Source of the DNA: Mixta theicola
GTDB lineage: Bacteria; Pseudomonadota; Gammaproteobacteria; Enterobacterales; Enterobacteriaceae
Reading direction: 5' to 3'
DNA length: 64,000 bases
NCBI RefSeq assembly: GCF_002895925.1
Contig: NZ_NWUO01000008.1
Location: 124,001-188,000, forward strand
This document shows, one piece after another, positions 14,050 to 23,814 of the stretch. The first letter of the stretch is position 1; every line of letters starts with the position of its first letter. Below the pieces are notes generated by a model, which was given only the letters and a program-made list of their open reading frames with translations, searched no databases and was not told the DNA's origin. The translations under genes and the position numbers were made by a program.

Positions 14050-15002
14050 CGTTGTGTACCTAAGCTAATACTGTCGGCGATACGCTTCGCCGTAGAAGGC
14101 GGCAATTCGCCAACAATCGTGATCTCAATATCGTTGCGGGTGACAGTTTGCACCGTGCGACGGCCGGTACGCAACAACTGCGTGGTACTGCTTTTATCCG
14201 CCGGGCTGACGTTGATGGAAAAACTAAACAGCCCGTCTGAATAAAGCCTTGATTCCACTGGCTTATTAAGCGAAGGCAGCGCGCGTCGGCTTTGAGCCAC
14301 TTCTTTCATGCCTGCAGGCAGCCAGGCAGGCTGCCAGTTAAAGGAGACTTTTTGCGCCTCCGGCACTGACAGCGACGGCGGCAGATTGGCCTTTTCCAGA
14401 CCCTGCAACAAATTGCGCACGCCTTCATCAACGGCAAAGCTGACTACGCGATATTGCTCAAGCGTTTCGCCGTCGCGATCGAGCAGATCGATACGCAACG
14501 GCAGTTTGGTTTCGCTATCCAGCCACACAATGTAGCTGTAACGCGTACCGTCACGCGCCACAATACGAACCACTTCGCATAACTGATCGGCAATACGCGT
14601 GCGCCCTACCGGCACAAAATCATAGCTGGTGGTTAAATGTTTAAAATCGGCGTAAACCAGAGAGGGCAGCGCATCAACGATATGCGAGCCGGGCAAAGAA
14701 AAAGGCTCCAGTCCCGGTTCAAAATAACTAATATCTTTGCCACGCTGAATCACTTCCCGACGCGGTCCATCCATCTGCAACAGCTGCGCATAAATCTTGT
14801 TATCAATTATCGCGTGACGATAGCGTAACGATTCAATACCCAGCCGGGAAACGTTAATGTAGGCGAGTTCATAATTAAGAGATTGGCTGGCCTGTTCCAT
14901 CTGTTGCAACAACGCCCCGGATGCAGTTTCCTGCGCCGGGGCGATGGACGAATAAAACAGGCCGCCAGCCAAAAGGCTAACGGCACACCAGAGTTGCTTC
15001 AT
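14046..15002 (-). CDS. rseB: Sigma-E factor regulatory protein RseB
   Basis: Periplasmic protein that binds the periplasmic domain of RseA and protects it from DegS until misfolded lipoprotein or LPS signals arrive. It has 318 residues with a signal peptide (MKQLWCAVSLLAGGLFYSSIAPA, cut near residue 23; described here only as a type I signal). The large domain includes RHAIIDNKIYAQLLQMDGPR and GSHIVDALPSLVYADFK; the small domain covers about 210-318. It overlaps rseA by one base and rseC by four. Confidence 0.95.
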   Translation of the reverse strand: MKQLWCAVSLLAGGLFYSSIAPAQETASGALLQQMEQASQSLNYELAYINVSRLGIESLRYRHAIIDNKIYAQLLQMDGPRREVIQRGKDISYFEPGLEPFSLPGSHIVDALPSLVYADFKHLTTSYDFVPVGRTRIADQLCEVVRIVARDGTRYSYIVWLDSETKLPLRIDLLDRDGETLEQYRVVSFAVDEGVRNLLQGLEKANLPPSLSVPEAQKVSFNWQPAWLPAGMKEVAQSRRALPSLNKPVESRLYSDGLFSFSINVSPADKSSTTQLLRTGRRTVQTVTRNDIEITIVGELPPSTAKRIADSISLGTQR

Positions 15003-15652
15003 TACTGCTGCTGTATTCCTAACGACTGATTTCCTGGAACCTGAACCTGCGCCTGCTGCGGGCCGTTCGAATCAAACTGCATCTGTTCAGTATGTAAGCG
15101 ACGCTGCAATTCGTAATCCTGCAGCATTGCATTTACCCGACGACGCTGCTCTTGCACTTGCTGGCTGGCGTTGTTGGTATCAAAACTGTCAGAAGGGACG
15201 CCCAGACTAACCGGAGAAGCCTTGCCCATCATCGGAAGCGTATTGAATACGGGCGCTTCAGAAGCCTGACCGACATCCTGCGGCTGGTTATAATGCTGCA
15301 CGCCGACAATAACCGCCAGAGAGACACAGGCTGCAACCCCAACCTGGGTAATTTGCGCAGCCCAGGGGCGCATTTTTTTCCAGAAGGGCATTTTTTCCCA
15401 GCGCGCAGGCTCTGGCTGCGCTTCCGGGATAAGCGTTGCTACATTACGCGCGGGTTCCTGTTCGATAGCGGCGGCAACGCGCGCGGCAATATCAAAATGA
15501 ACGGTTTCGCCCACGTCACCACGCAACGTATCGCGGATAAGATGATAGCTTTCCCATCTTTGTTGCAGTGTAGCGTCTTTAGACAATGCGGAAATCACTT
15601 CGTTGTCCAAAGTTTCGCCATCCATTAAAGCGGAAAGTTTTTCTTTCTGCAT
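15002..15652 (-). CDS. rseA: Anti-sigma-E factor RseA
   Basis: Single-pass inner membrane protein. Its cytoplasmic part (MQKEKLSALMDGE through about residue 66) sequesters sigma-E; the transmembrane span is near residues 100-118 (VGVAACVSLAVIVGVQ), and the periplasmic tail binds RseB and is cut by DegS. Length is 216 residues, as in E. coli. The Gln-rich C-terminus ends QSLGIQQQ. It sits 30 bases after rpoE. Confidence 0.97.
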   Translation of the reverse strand: MQKEKLSALMDGETLDNEVISALSKDATLQQRWESYHLIRDTLRGDVGETVHFDIAARVAAAIEQEPARNVATLIPEAQPEPARWEKMPFWKKMRPWAAQITQVGVAACVSLAVIVGVQHYNQPQDVGQASEAPVFNTLPMMGKASPVSLGVPSDSFDTNNASQQVQEQRRRVNAMLQDYELQRRLHTEQMQFDSNGPQQAQVQVPGNQSLGIQQQ

Positions 15653-15682
15653 GCCTTAGTACCCTTCCTGTATCCGTTATCT

Positions 15683-16258
15683 CTAACGTTGGATAAGTGG
15701 TTGAACTTTGTTATCAATGGCCTCTCGGGCGCGAAAAATGCGCGAGCGGACGGTGCCGACCGGACAATCCATGATGGCGGCTATCTCTTCATAGCTTAAA
15801 CCATCCAGCTCTCGTAGCGTGATCGCCATACGCAGGTCTTCCGGAAGCGACTCAATGGTACGGAACACTATCTGTTTCAGTTCATCAGACAACATTAAAT
15901 TCTCAGGGTTCGATATTTCTTTCAGCGCCCCGGCGCTTTCAAAATTTTCAGCCTCCATCGCGTCCACATCACTGGACGGCGGACGTCGCCCCTGCGCAAC
16001 TAAATAGTTTTTCGCGGTGTTAACGGCAATACGGTACAACCAGGTATAAAATGCGCTATCGCCGCGGAACGAATCCAGCGCACGATACGCTTTGATAAAA
16101 GATTCCTGTACCACATCGGGTACATCGCCTGACGGTACGTAGCGCGAAACCAGGCTCGCCACTTTATGCTGGTAACGTACAACCAGTAAATTGAATGACT
16201 TCTGATCTCCTTTCTGTACCCGCTCAACGAGAATCTGATCCGTTAATTGCTCGCTCAT
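15683..16258 (-). CDS. rpoE: RNA polymerase sigma factor RpoE (sigma-24)
   Basis: Extracytoplasmic-function sigma factor for the envelope stress response. The 191 residues equal the E. coli length. Region 2 contains VVQESFIKAYRAL and YTWLYRIAVNTAKNYL, and region 4 contains LDGLSYEEIAAIMDCPVGTVRSR cut here into LSYEEIAAIMDCPVGTV as the helix-turn-helix. A sigma-E type promoter lies about 80-110 bases upstream, giving autoregulation. The operon continues to rseA, rseB and rseC. Confidence 0.98.
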   Translation of the reverse strand: MSEQLTDQILVERVQKGDQKSFNLLVVRYQHKVASLVSRYVPSGDVPDVVQESFIKAYRALDSFRGDSAFYTWLYRIAVNTAKNYLVAQGRRPPSSDVDAMEAENFESAGALKEISNPENLMLSDELKQIVFRTIESLPEDLRMAITLRELDGLSYEEIAAIMDCPVGTVRSRIFRAREAIDNKVQPLIQR

Positions 16259-16338
16259 CCGAGGTAATGTCTCCCCAAATCATTCTCCACGCGTAAATGA
16301 ACCACCAGCAATCACTCAACTTTATGAGCAAGCCCACG

Positions 16339-16366
16339 TTAGAGCCGGTCATAAGACAATAGTTCA
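16339..16366 (-). promoter_or_regulatory. Sigma-E autoregulatory promoter of rpoE
   Basis: On the minus strand TGAACTA is followed after exactly 16 bases by TCTAA, matching the sigma-E pattern GGAACTT-N16-TCTRA with a weaker -35. The position, 81 bases before the rpoE start, corresponds to the E. coli rpoE P2 promoter. The rest of the 16259-16711 gap shows no other gene I can support: the E. coli leader gene rseD is not intact here. Confidence 0.8.
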
Positions 16367-16711
16367 GTTACGCCACTTTTTTGTTACGTCACCGGGTATT
16401 TTTATCTAACAAAACGTTTAAGTATGCTGAGAAAACATACGGCGCCGACCTGTTTTTCATCATTAACCGGCTATCTGACGTAAGCCGCAGAGTACCCGAT
16501 GCGCATGACATTTTCATCACTAACGCGTAATTATTGCGCCTTGTTCGCCATAATAAACAATTTACCGTTAAAACTGGCATTTCAGAGGCCTTCCAGGGCA
16601 AAAACAGACATTGCCTTGCCGCAGATCGTGCTTTAGTCGCGTTTAAGTCCTTTTTTAATGCGCTATTTCCGCTTATGCTCAGGCGACCACTTGTTTAGTA
16701 AAATAAACACC

Positions 16712-18331
16712 ATGAGCGAAATTTCCGATTATCAGTGCGATGTTTTAATTATTGGCAGCGGCGCGGCAGGCTTGTCACTGGCGCTGCGGCTGGCAGAGAC
16801 ACAACAGGTTACCGTTTTAAGTAAAGGGCCGGTCAGCGAAGGTTCAAGCTTCTATGCGCAGGGCGGCATTGCCGCCGTGTTTGATGAGATGGACAGCATC
16901 GAGTCTCATGTAGAAGATACGCTGATTGCCGGTGCCGGGCTTTGCGAGCGTGACGCGGTGGATTTCATTGCCAGCAATGCGCGCCATTGCGTCGAGTGGC
17001 TAATAAAACACGGTGTCGCCTTTGATAAGGAAACCCAGCCTGACGGAAAGGAACGTTATCATTTAACACGCGAAGGCGGTCACAGCCATCGTCGTATTTT
17101 GCACAGCGCTGACGCCACCGGGCGCGAAGTAGTGGCTACGCTGGTTAGCCAGGCGCTAAGCCATCCCAATATTCGTATCCTCGAACGTACCAACGCCGTT
17201 GATCTTATTCTCTCCGACCGGTCAGGCCTGCCCGGCCCCCGGCGCGTGCTGGGAGCCTGGATTTGGAATCGTAATAAGGAGCAGGTGGAAACCTGTAGCG
17301 CACGTGCCGTAGTGCTGGCCACCGGCGGCGCGGCTAAAGTTTACCAATACACCACCAATCCTGACGTCGCTTCCGGCGATGGCGTCGCTATGGCCTGGCG
17401 TGCCGGCTGTCGCGTGGCCAATATGGAGTTTAACCAGTTCCATCCTACCTGCCTGTATCATCCGCAGGCGCGTAATTTCTTATTAACCGAGGCGCTACGC
17501 GGCGAGGGCGCTTACCTGCGCCGTCCTGACGGCAGCCGCTTTATGCCTGATTTTGATGACCGCGCCGAGCTGGCGCCGCGAGATATTGTGGCGCGCGCTA
17601 TCGATCATGAGATGAAACGGCTCGGCGCCGAATGCATGTATCTTGATATTAGCCATCAGCCCGCTGATTTTATTCGCGCGCACTTTCCGATGATTGATGA
17701 AAAGCTACGCTCGCTGGGGTTCGACTTAACACGCGAGCCGGTGCCGATAGTGCCAGCGGCTCATTACACCTGCGGCGGCGTAATGGTTGACCATCATGGC
17801 CGCACCGATGTGGACGAACTCTATGCTATCGGAGAAGTCAGCTATACCGGTTTACATGGCGCTAACCGAATGGCGTCAAACTCTCTGCTGGAATGTTTGG
17901 TATATGGCTGGTCCGCAGCAGAAGAGATGGTCCGCAAGCTGCCGCACGTTAACCGTATCGATACGCTGCCAGCCTGGGATGAAAGCCAGGTCGATGATTC
18001 GGACGAACGAGTGGTGATTCAGCACAACTGGCATGAGCTGCGGCTGTTTATGTGGGATTACGTCGGCATTGTGCGCACCACGAAACGCCTGGAGCGCGCC
18101 AGCCGACGTATTGCTCTGCTACAGCAGGAAATAGAAGAGTATTACCGTCATTTTCGCATCTCTAACAATCTGTTGGAATTACGTAACCTGGCGCAGGTTG
18201 CCGAACTGATTATCCAGAGCGCCATGCTGCGTAAAGAGAGCCGGGGACTGCACTTTACGCTCGACTATCCCGCGACGCTGCCGGAATCAGGCCCAACGAT
18301 TTTGATTCCGCCAGGCTACATAAACAGATAG
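16712..18331 (+). CDS. nadB: L-aspartate oxidase
   Basis: FAD enzyme that oxidises L-aspartate to iminoaspartate, the first step of de novo NAD synthesis. The 539-residue protein has the dinucleotide fold [20 protein letters not shown] near the N-terminus, the substrate blocks [13 protein letters not shown] and [14 protein letters not shown], and the FAD block [20 protein letters not shown] (20 residues). The ATG at 16712 is chosen over an upstream in-frame ATG because [13 protein letters not shown] aligns with the family start. Its 3' end overlaps trmN6 by 16 bases, tail to tail. It is divergent from rpoE. Confidence 0.97.
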   Translation: MSEISDYQCDVLIIGSGAAGLSLALRLAETQQVTVLSKGPVSEGSSFYAQGGIAAVFDEMDSIESHVEDTLIAGAGLCERDAVDFIASNARHCVEWLIKHGVAFDKETQPDGKERYHLTREGGHSHRRILHSADATGREVVATLVSQALSHPNIRILERTNAVDLILSDRSGLPGPRRVLGAWIWNRNKEQVETCSARAVVLATGGAAKVYQYTTNPDVASGDGVAMAWRAGCRVANMEFNQFHPTCLYHPQARNFLLTEALRGEGAYLRRPDGSRFMPDFDDRAELAPRDIVARAIDHEMKRLGAECMYLDISHQPADFIRAHFPMIDEKLRSLGFDLTREPVPIVPAAHYTCGGVMVDHHGRTDVDELYAIGEVSYTGLHGANRMASNSLLECLVYGWSAAEEMVRKLPHVNRIDTLPAWDESQVDDSDERVVIQHNWHELRLFMWDYVGIVRTTKRLERASRRIALLQQEIEEYYRHFRISNNLLELRNLAQVAELIIQSAMLRKESRGLHFTLDYPATLPESGPTILIPPGYINR

Positions 18332-19053
18332 AAATCCTGGGTCAGGCTGCAAAAAGCCGGAGAGTAGCGCTGGTCTGGCCCGCGAATCACCATGCGTTCC
18401 TGTAAGAGCTCACCCGCAGCCGGGGAAAATCCCAGCAGCACGCGATGCGGTAGCCGCGTGCTGTTTTCTGCCACATCATTACGAAAACGCAGATGCCAGC
18501 CACGCGCCAGCGCCATGCTGACAAAACGTTTGCCCTCTTCTTCCGGCAGCACCAGGCAGAAAAAACCGTCTTCGCCAATCAGCATTTCCGCGCAGTGCAG
18601 TAAACTTTCATGGTGCAAAGTATGGGTCGCGCGCGCCTTATCACGCGCGGATGAGGCGCAGGCCGGGCCCGGCGTAAAATAAGGTGGATTGCTGACAATC
18701 AGCGAATAGCGCCGTTCCTGACGCATTGCCCAATCAAGTATATCAGCCTGGTGAATATGGATACGCTGCGCCCAGGGTGACCGGGCGACATTTTCGGCCG
18801 CCTGAGCTGCCGCATCGCCATCCAGCTCTACTGCATCGATCGCTACCGTTTCCGAAGTGCGCTGCGCCAGCATTAATGCCAACAGGCCGCTGCCGCTGCC
18901 AATATCCAGAATGCGCGCAGCCTGCGCCACCGGCGCCCACGCGCCAAGCAGGATACTGTCGGTGCCGACTTTCATCGCGCAGCGGTCATGCGCGATAAAA
19001 AAGCGTTTAAAAGTAAAACCGTTGCCACGTAACTGACGTTTTGATTGCGACAT
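18316..19053 (-). CDS. trmN6: tRNA1(Val) (adenine37-N6)-methyltransferase
   Basis: SAM-dependent methyltransferase (YfiC) that modifies A37 of tRNA-Val. The 245-residue protein starts [19 protein letters not shown]; the SAM motif I is [18 protein letters not shown] and the catalytic N6-methylase motif is [10 protein letters not shown]. An in-frame ATG 33 bases further upstream is less likely because the chosen start matches E. coli YfiC. It is convergent with nadB and divergent from srmB, the standard order. Confidence 0.94.
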   Translation of the reverse strand: MSQSKRQLRGNGFTFKRFFIAHDRCAMKVGTDSILLGAWAPVAQAARILDIGSGSGLLALMLAQRTSETVAIDAVELDGDAAAQAAENVARSPWAQRIHIHQADILDWAMRQERRYSLIVSNPPYFTPGPACASSARDKARATHTLHHESLLHCAEMLIGEDGFFCLVLPEEEGKRFVSMALARGWHLRFRNDVAENSTRLPHRVLLGFSPAAGELLQERMVIRGPDQRYSPAFCSLTQDFYLFM

Positions 19054-19185
19054 AATCAGGACCAAAGATAAAAACGGTGCCAGCATAGGGGAAATAAGAG
19101 AGGGTTAAAAGCGATAAACTACCGACAAACAGATGAAGATCGCCGCTAATCTGTCTATAATCAGCGCCCCAAACTGAGGTAGAAC

Positions 19186-20529
19186 ATGACCGCAACCACA
19201 TTCTCCGAACTCGAACTTGACGAAAGCCTGCTGGATGCCCTGCAGGATAAAGGCTTTTCCCGCCCTACCGCTATCCAGGCAGAAGCGATTCCCCCTGCGC
19301 TGGATGGTCGCGACGTGTTGGGTTCAGCACCAACCGGGACCGGGAAAACGGCGGCTTATCTTTTGCCCGCGCTGCAACATCTGCTGGATTTTCCGCGTAA
19401 AAAATCTGGCCCGCCACGGGTATTGATCCTGACGCCTACGCGTGAGCTGGCGATGCAGGTCGCCGATCAGGCGCAGGAGCTGGCAAAACATACTCAGCTG
19501 GATATCGCCACTATTACCGGCGGCGTGGCCTATATGAACCATGCCGAAGTGTTCAGCGAAAACCAGGATATCGTGGTTGCCACCACGGGACGCCTGCTGC
19601 AATACATCAAAGAAGAGAACTTCGACTGTCGGGCCGTAGAAATCCTGATCCTCGACGAAGCGGATCGTATGCTGGACATGGGTTTTGCCCAGGATATTGA
19701 AACTATCGCGGCGGAAACCCGCTGGCGCAAGCAGACCATGCTGTTCTCCGCGACGCTGGAAGGCGACAGCATCAAAGATTTTGCCGAGCGCCTGCTTAAT
19801 GAGCCGGTAGAGATCGATTCCGATCCTTCACGTCGTGAACGTAAAAAGATCCAACAGTGGTATTACCGCGCAGACGATGTCGCGCATAAAACCAAACTGC
19901 TGGTGCATCTGCTGCAACAGCCAGAGGCCACCCGCTCTATCGTATTTGTGCGTAAGCGCGAGCGTGTGCATGAGCTGGTTGGCTGGCTGCGCGAAGCCGG
20001 TATTCAGGCCAGCTATCTGGAAGGTGAGATGGTGCAGGCGAAGCGTAACGAAGCGCTGAAGCGTCTGATGGATGGTCGGGTTAATGTACTGGTAGCAACC
20101 GATATAGCCGCTCGCGGCATCGATGTCGATGATGTCAGCCACGTATTTAACTTCGATCTGCCACGTACTGCGGACGTCTACTTACACCGTATTGGTCGTA
20201 CCGGCCGTGCGGGTCGCAAAGGTACTGCGCTGTCGCTGGTAGAAGCGCACGATTATTTACTGCTGGATAAAATCAGCCGCTATATCAGCGAACCGCTGAA
20301 AGCGCGCACCATTGATGAGCTCCGTCCGGCCACTCGCGTGCCGAGCCAAAAGCTAAAAGGCAAGCCGTCGAAAAAAGTGCTGGCGAAGCGTAAAGAAAAA
20401 GATAAGAAGAAAGAAGAAGAGAATAAGCCACGCGTTAAGGTGCGCCATCGCGACCGCAAAAATATCGGCAAGCGACGCAAGCCTGCCGCGGCGAACAGCA
20501 GCGATACGAATAAAGAAGGTGCTGAATAA
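19186..20529 (+). CDS. srmB: ATP-dependent RNA helicase SrmB
   Basis: DEAD-box helicase that helps assemble the 50S ribosomal subunit. Helicase motifs are in order: Q motif near FSRPTAIQAEAIP, motif I SAPTGTGKTAAY, motif Ib TPTRELAMQ, motif II LDEADRMLDMG, motif III FSATLEG, motif V ATDIAARGID and motif VI HRIGRTGRAGRKG. The C-terminal 80 residues are strongly basic (KKVLAKRKEKDKKKEEENK), as in SrmB. Length is 447 residues (E. coli 444). A strong terminator follows. Confidence 0.97.
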   Translation: MTATTFSELELDESLLDALQDKGFSRPTAIQAEAIPPALDGRDVLGSAPTGTGKTAAYLLPALQHLLDFPRKKSGPPRVLILTPTRELAMQVADQAQELAKHTQLDIATITGGVAYMNHAEVFSENQDIVVATTGRLLQYIKEENFDCRAVEILILDEADRMLDMGFAQDIETIAAETRWRKQTMLFSATLEGDSIKDFAERLLNEPVEIDSDPSRRERKKIQQWYYRADDVAHKTKLLVHLLQQPEATRSIVFVRKRERVHELVGWLREAGIQASYLEGEMVQAKRNEALKRLMDGRVNVLVATDIAARGIDVDDVSHVFNFDLPRTADVYLHRIGRTGRAGRKGTALSLVEAHDYLLLDKISRYISEPLKARTIDELRPATRVPSQKLKGKPSKKVLAKRKEKDKKKEEENKPRVKVRHRDRKNIGKRRKPAAANSSDTNKEGAE

Positions 20530-20543
20530 TTGCACCACGCAAC

Positions 20544-20575
20544 AAAAAAACCGCCGGGAAACGGCGGTTTTTTTT
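20544..20575 (+). terminator. Intrinsic terminator after srmB
   Basis: GC stem CCGCCG/CGGCGG with a GGAAA loop, flanked by an A-run before and eight T after, beginning 14 bases after the srmB stop. The A/T flanks make it potentially active in both directions, but grcA ends 180 bases away. Confidence 0.93.
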
Positions 20576-20754
20576 AGTTTGAGTACCGGAATAGCGGCCT
20601 GCGCGTCACTTTTGTTTCTAACCAGTCAAAATCTTTTCAGTAGTTAAAGCTTCAAACAATGGGCGACTTAACGCTTTTGTTTTTTATACTATTTCCCTGA
20701 AAATGAGGTGCTGTTTTTTTCAACGCGCCTGTAGCCTGCAGAACTTTTTTTTGC

Positions 20755-21138
20755 TTACAGGCTCTCAGTAAAGGTACGAGTAATCACATCACGTTGCTGT
20801 TCCGGGGTCAGTGAGTTAAAACGTACGGCATAGCCTGATACGCGAATCGTCAGCTGCGGATATTTTTCCGGATGCTTAACCGCATCCTCCAGCGTTTCAC
20901 GACGCAGCACGTTAACGTTCAGATGCTGACCGCCCTCAACCCGTACCTGCGGTTTCACTTCCAGCGGGACTTCGCGATACTCGAACTGTCCGAGATCGCT
21001 TACCGGAACAACTTGATCTTCGGTGTAATCGCCTTTAGCGCATACGCAACGCGCCTCGGCTTTCTCATCATCCAGCAGCCAGAACGAATTAAGCAGTGCG
21101 CTGTTATTGGTTTTTGTAATTTGAATACCTGTAATCAT
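20755..21138 (-). CDS. grcA: Autonomous glycyl radical cofactor
   Basis: Stress-induced small protein (127 residues, equal to E. coli YfiD) that replaces the damaged C-terminus of pyruvate formate-lyase and restores its glycyl radical. The radical glycine is in the C-terminal block [12 protein letters not shown], and the whole second half resembles the PflB tail. It is divergent from ung. An FNR-type palindrome about 103 bases upstream fits the known anaerobic activation of this gene. Confidence 0.96.
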   Translation of the reverse strand: MITGIQITKTNNSALLNSFWLLDDEKAEARCVCAKGDYTEDQVVPVSDLGQFEYREVPLEVKPQVRVEGGQHLNVNVLRRETLEDAVKHPEKYPQLTIRVSGYAVRFNSLTPEQQRDVITRTFTESL

Positions 21139-21240
21139 ATTTGCCTCCCAGGCGTAGTGACGCCAGCGCCGTTGATAGCGTCAGATTTGCGTTTAAATAA
21201 CATCCGTTTGTTTATATACCAACGCATTGCATGACCAACT

Positions 21241-21254
21241 TTGACACAGGTCAA
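21241..21254 (-). promoter_or_regulatory. FNR-type site upstream of grcA
   Basis: TTGAC-ACAG-GTCAA is a perfect inverted repeat with the TTGAT-N4-ATCAA architecture of FNR sites, differing from consensus at one base per half. It lies 103-116 bases before grcA in an AT-rich divergent region. Anaerobic control of grcA by FNR is known in E. coli; the site call is by pattern. Confidence 0.65.
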
Positions 21255-21413
21255 TTAAATCCCTGGAGACATTGCCGGTATTACACTAAATTTTTGTTTT
21301 GAATCAATTTTTCCCAATAAATTAATTTTGTAAATTTTCAATTTATTTTTGGGGGTTGCTCATGCGCGTAGAGTCGCTACTCTGATGTTTTACACGTAAG
21401 AAGGAAGAGCGTC

Positions 21414-22091
21414 ATGGATAAAGCAGCAACCTGGCATGATGTGCTGGCAACGGAAAAAGAGCAGCCTTATTTTATTGAAACGTTAAATATGGTGGCGCAA
21501 GAACGCGCGGCAGGCGTCACGGTTTATCCGCCTAAAGAAGATGTATTTAACGCTTTTCGTCTGACCGAACTGAGCGATGTGAAAGTCGTTATTTTAGGCC
21601 AGGATCCCTATCATGGCCCTAATCAGGCGCACGGACTGGCGTTTAGCGTCAGGCCTGGCGTCGCGGTTCCGCCTTCGCTCATGAATATGTATAAAGAACT
21701 GGAGCAGGATATTCCCGGCTTTACGCGCCCGAATCATGGCTTTCTGGAAAGCTGGGCGAAGCAAGGCGTGCTGTTGTTAAATACGGTATTAACCGTCGAG
21801 GCGGGCAAAGCACATTCTCATGCGCGTTTTGGCTGGGAAACTTTTACCGACAGGGTGATTGCCGTAATTAATGAAACGCGTGAAAACGTCGTGTTTTTAC
21901 TCTGGGGTTCGCATGCGCAGAAGAAAGGCAGCATCATCGATACGCAACGGCATCATGTGCTGAAGGCGCCACATCCCTCCCCTCTTTCGGCCCATCGGGG
22001 ATTCTTTGGCTGCAAACATTTTTCCCGCACCAATGAGATTCTCGCGCAGCAGGGCGATACGCCGATTGACTGGACGCCTCATCTTCCCTGA
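21414..22091 (+). CDS. ung: Uracil-DNA glycosylase
   Basis: Removes uracil from DNA to start base excision repair. The 225-residue protein shows the water-activating loop [18 protein letters not shown] (catalytic aspartate) and the leucine-intercalation loop [11 protein letters not shown]. Length equals the family standard (229 in E. coli). A GGAAGAG ribosome site precedes the ATG. It is convergent with grpE, 40 bases between the stops. Confidence 0.98.
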   Translation: MDKAATWHDVLATEKEQPYFIETLNMVAQERAAGVTVYPPKEDVFNAFRLTELSDVKVVILGQDPYHGPNQAHGLAFSVRPGVAVPPSLMNMYKELEQDIPGFTRPNHGFLESWAKQGVLLLNTVLTVEAGKAHSHARFGWETFTDRVIAVINETRENVVFLLWGSHAQKKGSIIDTQRHHVLKAPHPSPLSAHRGFFGCKHFSRTNEILAQQGDTPIDWTPHLP

Positions 22092-22131
22092 TACAACAGC
22101 GCCGTGACAATCAGCCACGGCGCGAGCAGAA

Positions 22132-22725
22132 TTAGCCTTTGGCTTTCGCTACGGCAACCATCGCCGGGCGCAGCAAGCGACCATTCAGGGTATAACCGCG
22201 CTGCATCACCATCATCACGTGGTTCGGCGCCACTTCATCCGATTCCATCATCGACATAGCCTGATGAACGTCGGGATTAAACGGCACGTTGGTTTCTCCC
22301 ACCACCTCAACGCCATATTTACGTACCGCTGCCAGCAGGGATTTCAGCGTCAGTTCGATACCTTCGATCATCGCGCTCAGTTCCGGGTTGGTTTTATCCG
22401 CCACTTCCAGCGCACGCTCCAGGCTATCAATCACCGGCAGCAGCTCATTAGCGAATTTTTCCAGCGCAAATTTATGCGCCTTTTCAACATCCTGCTCGGT
22501 ACGGCGGCGGATATTTTCAATCTCTGCCTGCGCACGCAGCTGAGCGTCACGTACGCCGTTCTGCAATCCGGCCAGCTGCTCTTCAAGCTGAGCAATGCGT
22601 TCATCACGCGGATCCACCACGTCTGCTTCAGACTCTGCCGTCTCCGCGCTATTGTTTTGCTGCTGTTCCATTTCAATCTCGTCTGAGACTTGCTCGTTTG
22701 GTGCTTTCTGATCTTTACTACTCAT
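22132..22725 (-). CDS. grpE: Nucleotide exchange factor GrpE
   Basis: Releases ADP from DnaK in the Hsp70 cycle. The 197-residue protein (E. coli 197) has an acidic disordered N-terminus, a long coiled coil (about 40-90, block [13 protein letters not shown]) and the conserved core [21 protein letters not shown] cut here to [17 protein letters not shown]. The C-terminal block [20 protein letters not shown] is typical. The ATG giving MSSKDQK is preferred over one 27 bases upstream. A sigma-32 promoter lies just upstream, and nadK is divergent. Confidence 0.97.
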   Translation of the reverse strand: MSSKDQKAPNEQVSDEIEMEQQQNNSAETAESEADVVDPRDERIAQLEEQLAGLQNGVRDAQLRAQAEIENIRRRTEQDVEKAHKFALEKFANELLPVIDSLERALEVADKTNPELSAMIEGIELTLKSLLAAVRKYGVEVVGETNVPFNPDVHQAMSMMESDEVAPNHVMMVMQRGYTLNGRLLRPAMVAVAKAKG

Positions 22726-22770
22726 GAATTTCTCCGCGTTTTGCACATTCATCTCGCTGGTTCGCTTATT

Positions 22771-22796
22771 ATGGGGATCAGATTAATGGTTTCAAG
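22771..22796 (-). promoter_or_regulatory. Sigma-32 heat-shock promoter of grpE
   Basis: Minus strand CTTGAAA, 13 bases, then CCCCATAA, which matches the sigma-32 consensus CTTGAAA-N(11-16)-CCCCATNT almost exactly. It is 46-71 bases upstream of the grpE start. Confidence 0.88.
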
Positions 22797-22848
22797 GGAA
22801 CCAGTCACAATGTCAGGGCAGATTTGCCCCATAAGGGATACCAGCATA

Positions 22849-23727
22849 ATGAACAAACATTTCCAGTGCATCGGCATCGTCGGACATCCCCGTCATCCTA
22901 CTGCCCTGACCACTCACGAAATGCTCTGGCGCTGGCTTAGCGAGAAAGGCTACGAAGTTATTGTTGAACAACAAATTGCGCGTGAACTGTCGTTGGAACA
23001 TGTGCAAACCGGATCGCTGGCCGAAATTGGACAACGCGCCGATCTGGCGGTCGTTGTCGGCGGTGACGGGAATATGTTGGGCGCGGCACGCGTACTGGCG
23101 CGTTACGATATAAGAGTTATCGGCATTAACCGCGGCAATTTGGGCTTTCTGACCGACCTGGACCCTGACAACGCTCAACAGCAGCTGGATGATGTGCTGC
23201 GCGGCGATTACATCAGTGAAAAACGCTTCCTGCTGGAAGCGCGCGTTTGTCGCGGCGAGAACGCGCCGCGTATCGGAACCGCGATTAATGAGGTGGTGCT
23301 GCATCCGGGCAAAGTGGCGCATATGATTGAGTTTGAAGTTTATATCGATGAGAGCTTTGCTTTTTCCCAGCGCTCCGATGGATTGATTATTTCTACGCCA
23401 ACCGGCTCAACCGCCTATTCTCTTTCGGCTGGCGGCCCCATTTTAACGCCTTCGCTGGATGCCATTGCGCTGGTGCCGATGTTCCCGCATACGCTTTCCG
23501 CCCGACCGCTGGTGATTAATAGCAGCAGCACCATCCGCCTGCGTTTTTCCGACCTGCGCAACGATCTGGAGATCAGCTGCGACAGCCAAATCGCGCTGCC
23601 GATTCAGGAAGGCGAAGATGTACTGGTACGCCGTAGCGACTATCATCTCAACCTGATTCATCCTAAAAGTTACAGCTATTTCAATACGCTAAGCTCCAAA
23701 CTTGGCTGGTCGAAAAAATTATTCTAA
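22849..23727 (+). CDS. nadK: NAD kinase
   Basis: Phosphorylates NAD to NADP. The 292 residues equal the E. coli length. The kinase motifs are [16 protein letters not shown] and [17 protein letters not shown]. The ATG at 22849 gives [17 protein letters not shown], which matches the family start; a long upstream in-frame extension has no family counterpart and crosses the grpE promoter. It is followed by recN on the same strand. Confidence 0.97.
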   Translation: MNKHFQCIGIVGHPRHPTALTTHEMLWRWLSEKGYEVIVEQQIARELSLEHVQTGSLAEIGQRADLAVVVGGDGNMLGAARVLARYDIRVIGINRGNLGFLTDLDPDNAQQQLDDVLRGDYISEKRFLLEARVCRGENAPRIGTAINEVVLHPGKVAHMIEFEVYIDESFAFSQRSDGLIISTPTGSTAYSLSAGGPILTPSLDAIALVPMFPHTLSARPLVINSSSTIRLRFSDLRNDLEISCDSQIALPIQEGEDVLVRRSDYHLNLIHPKSYSYFNTLSSKLGWSKKLF

Positions 23728-23748
23728 AAAGCGCAACGTGCCGCTTTA

Positions 23749-23764
23749 CTGTATATAAAACCAG
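23749..23764 (+). promoter_or_regulatory. LexA box 1 of recN
   Basis: CTGTATATAAAACCAG has the CTG-N10-CAG LexA frame and matches my recollection of the first E. coli recN SOS box. It is 51 bases before the recN ATG. Confidence 0.85.
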
Positions 23765-23788
23765 ATTATACTGTACGAAAAACCATGT

Positions 23789-23804
23789 CTGTGTTTATGT
23801 ACAG
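23789..23804 (+). promoter_or_regulatory. LexA box 2 of recN
   Basis: CTGTGTTTATGTACAG is a full CTGT-N8-ACAG SOS box ending 10 bases before the recN ATG, so LexA bound here would also cover the ribosome site. A third, degenerate half-site (CTGT at 23771) lies between the two boxes. Confidence 0.85.
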
Positions 23805-23814
23805 GAAGGCGCGT

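Noticed and set aside
16389-16601. 70-codon minus-strand frame upstream of rpoE as rseD
   Set aside because: It does not reach the rpoE start and its sequence does not resemble E. coli RseD.
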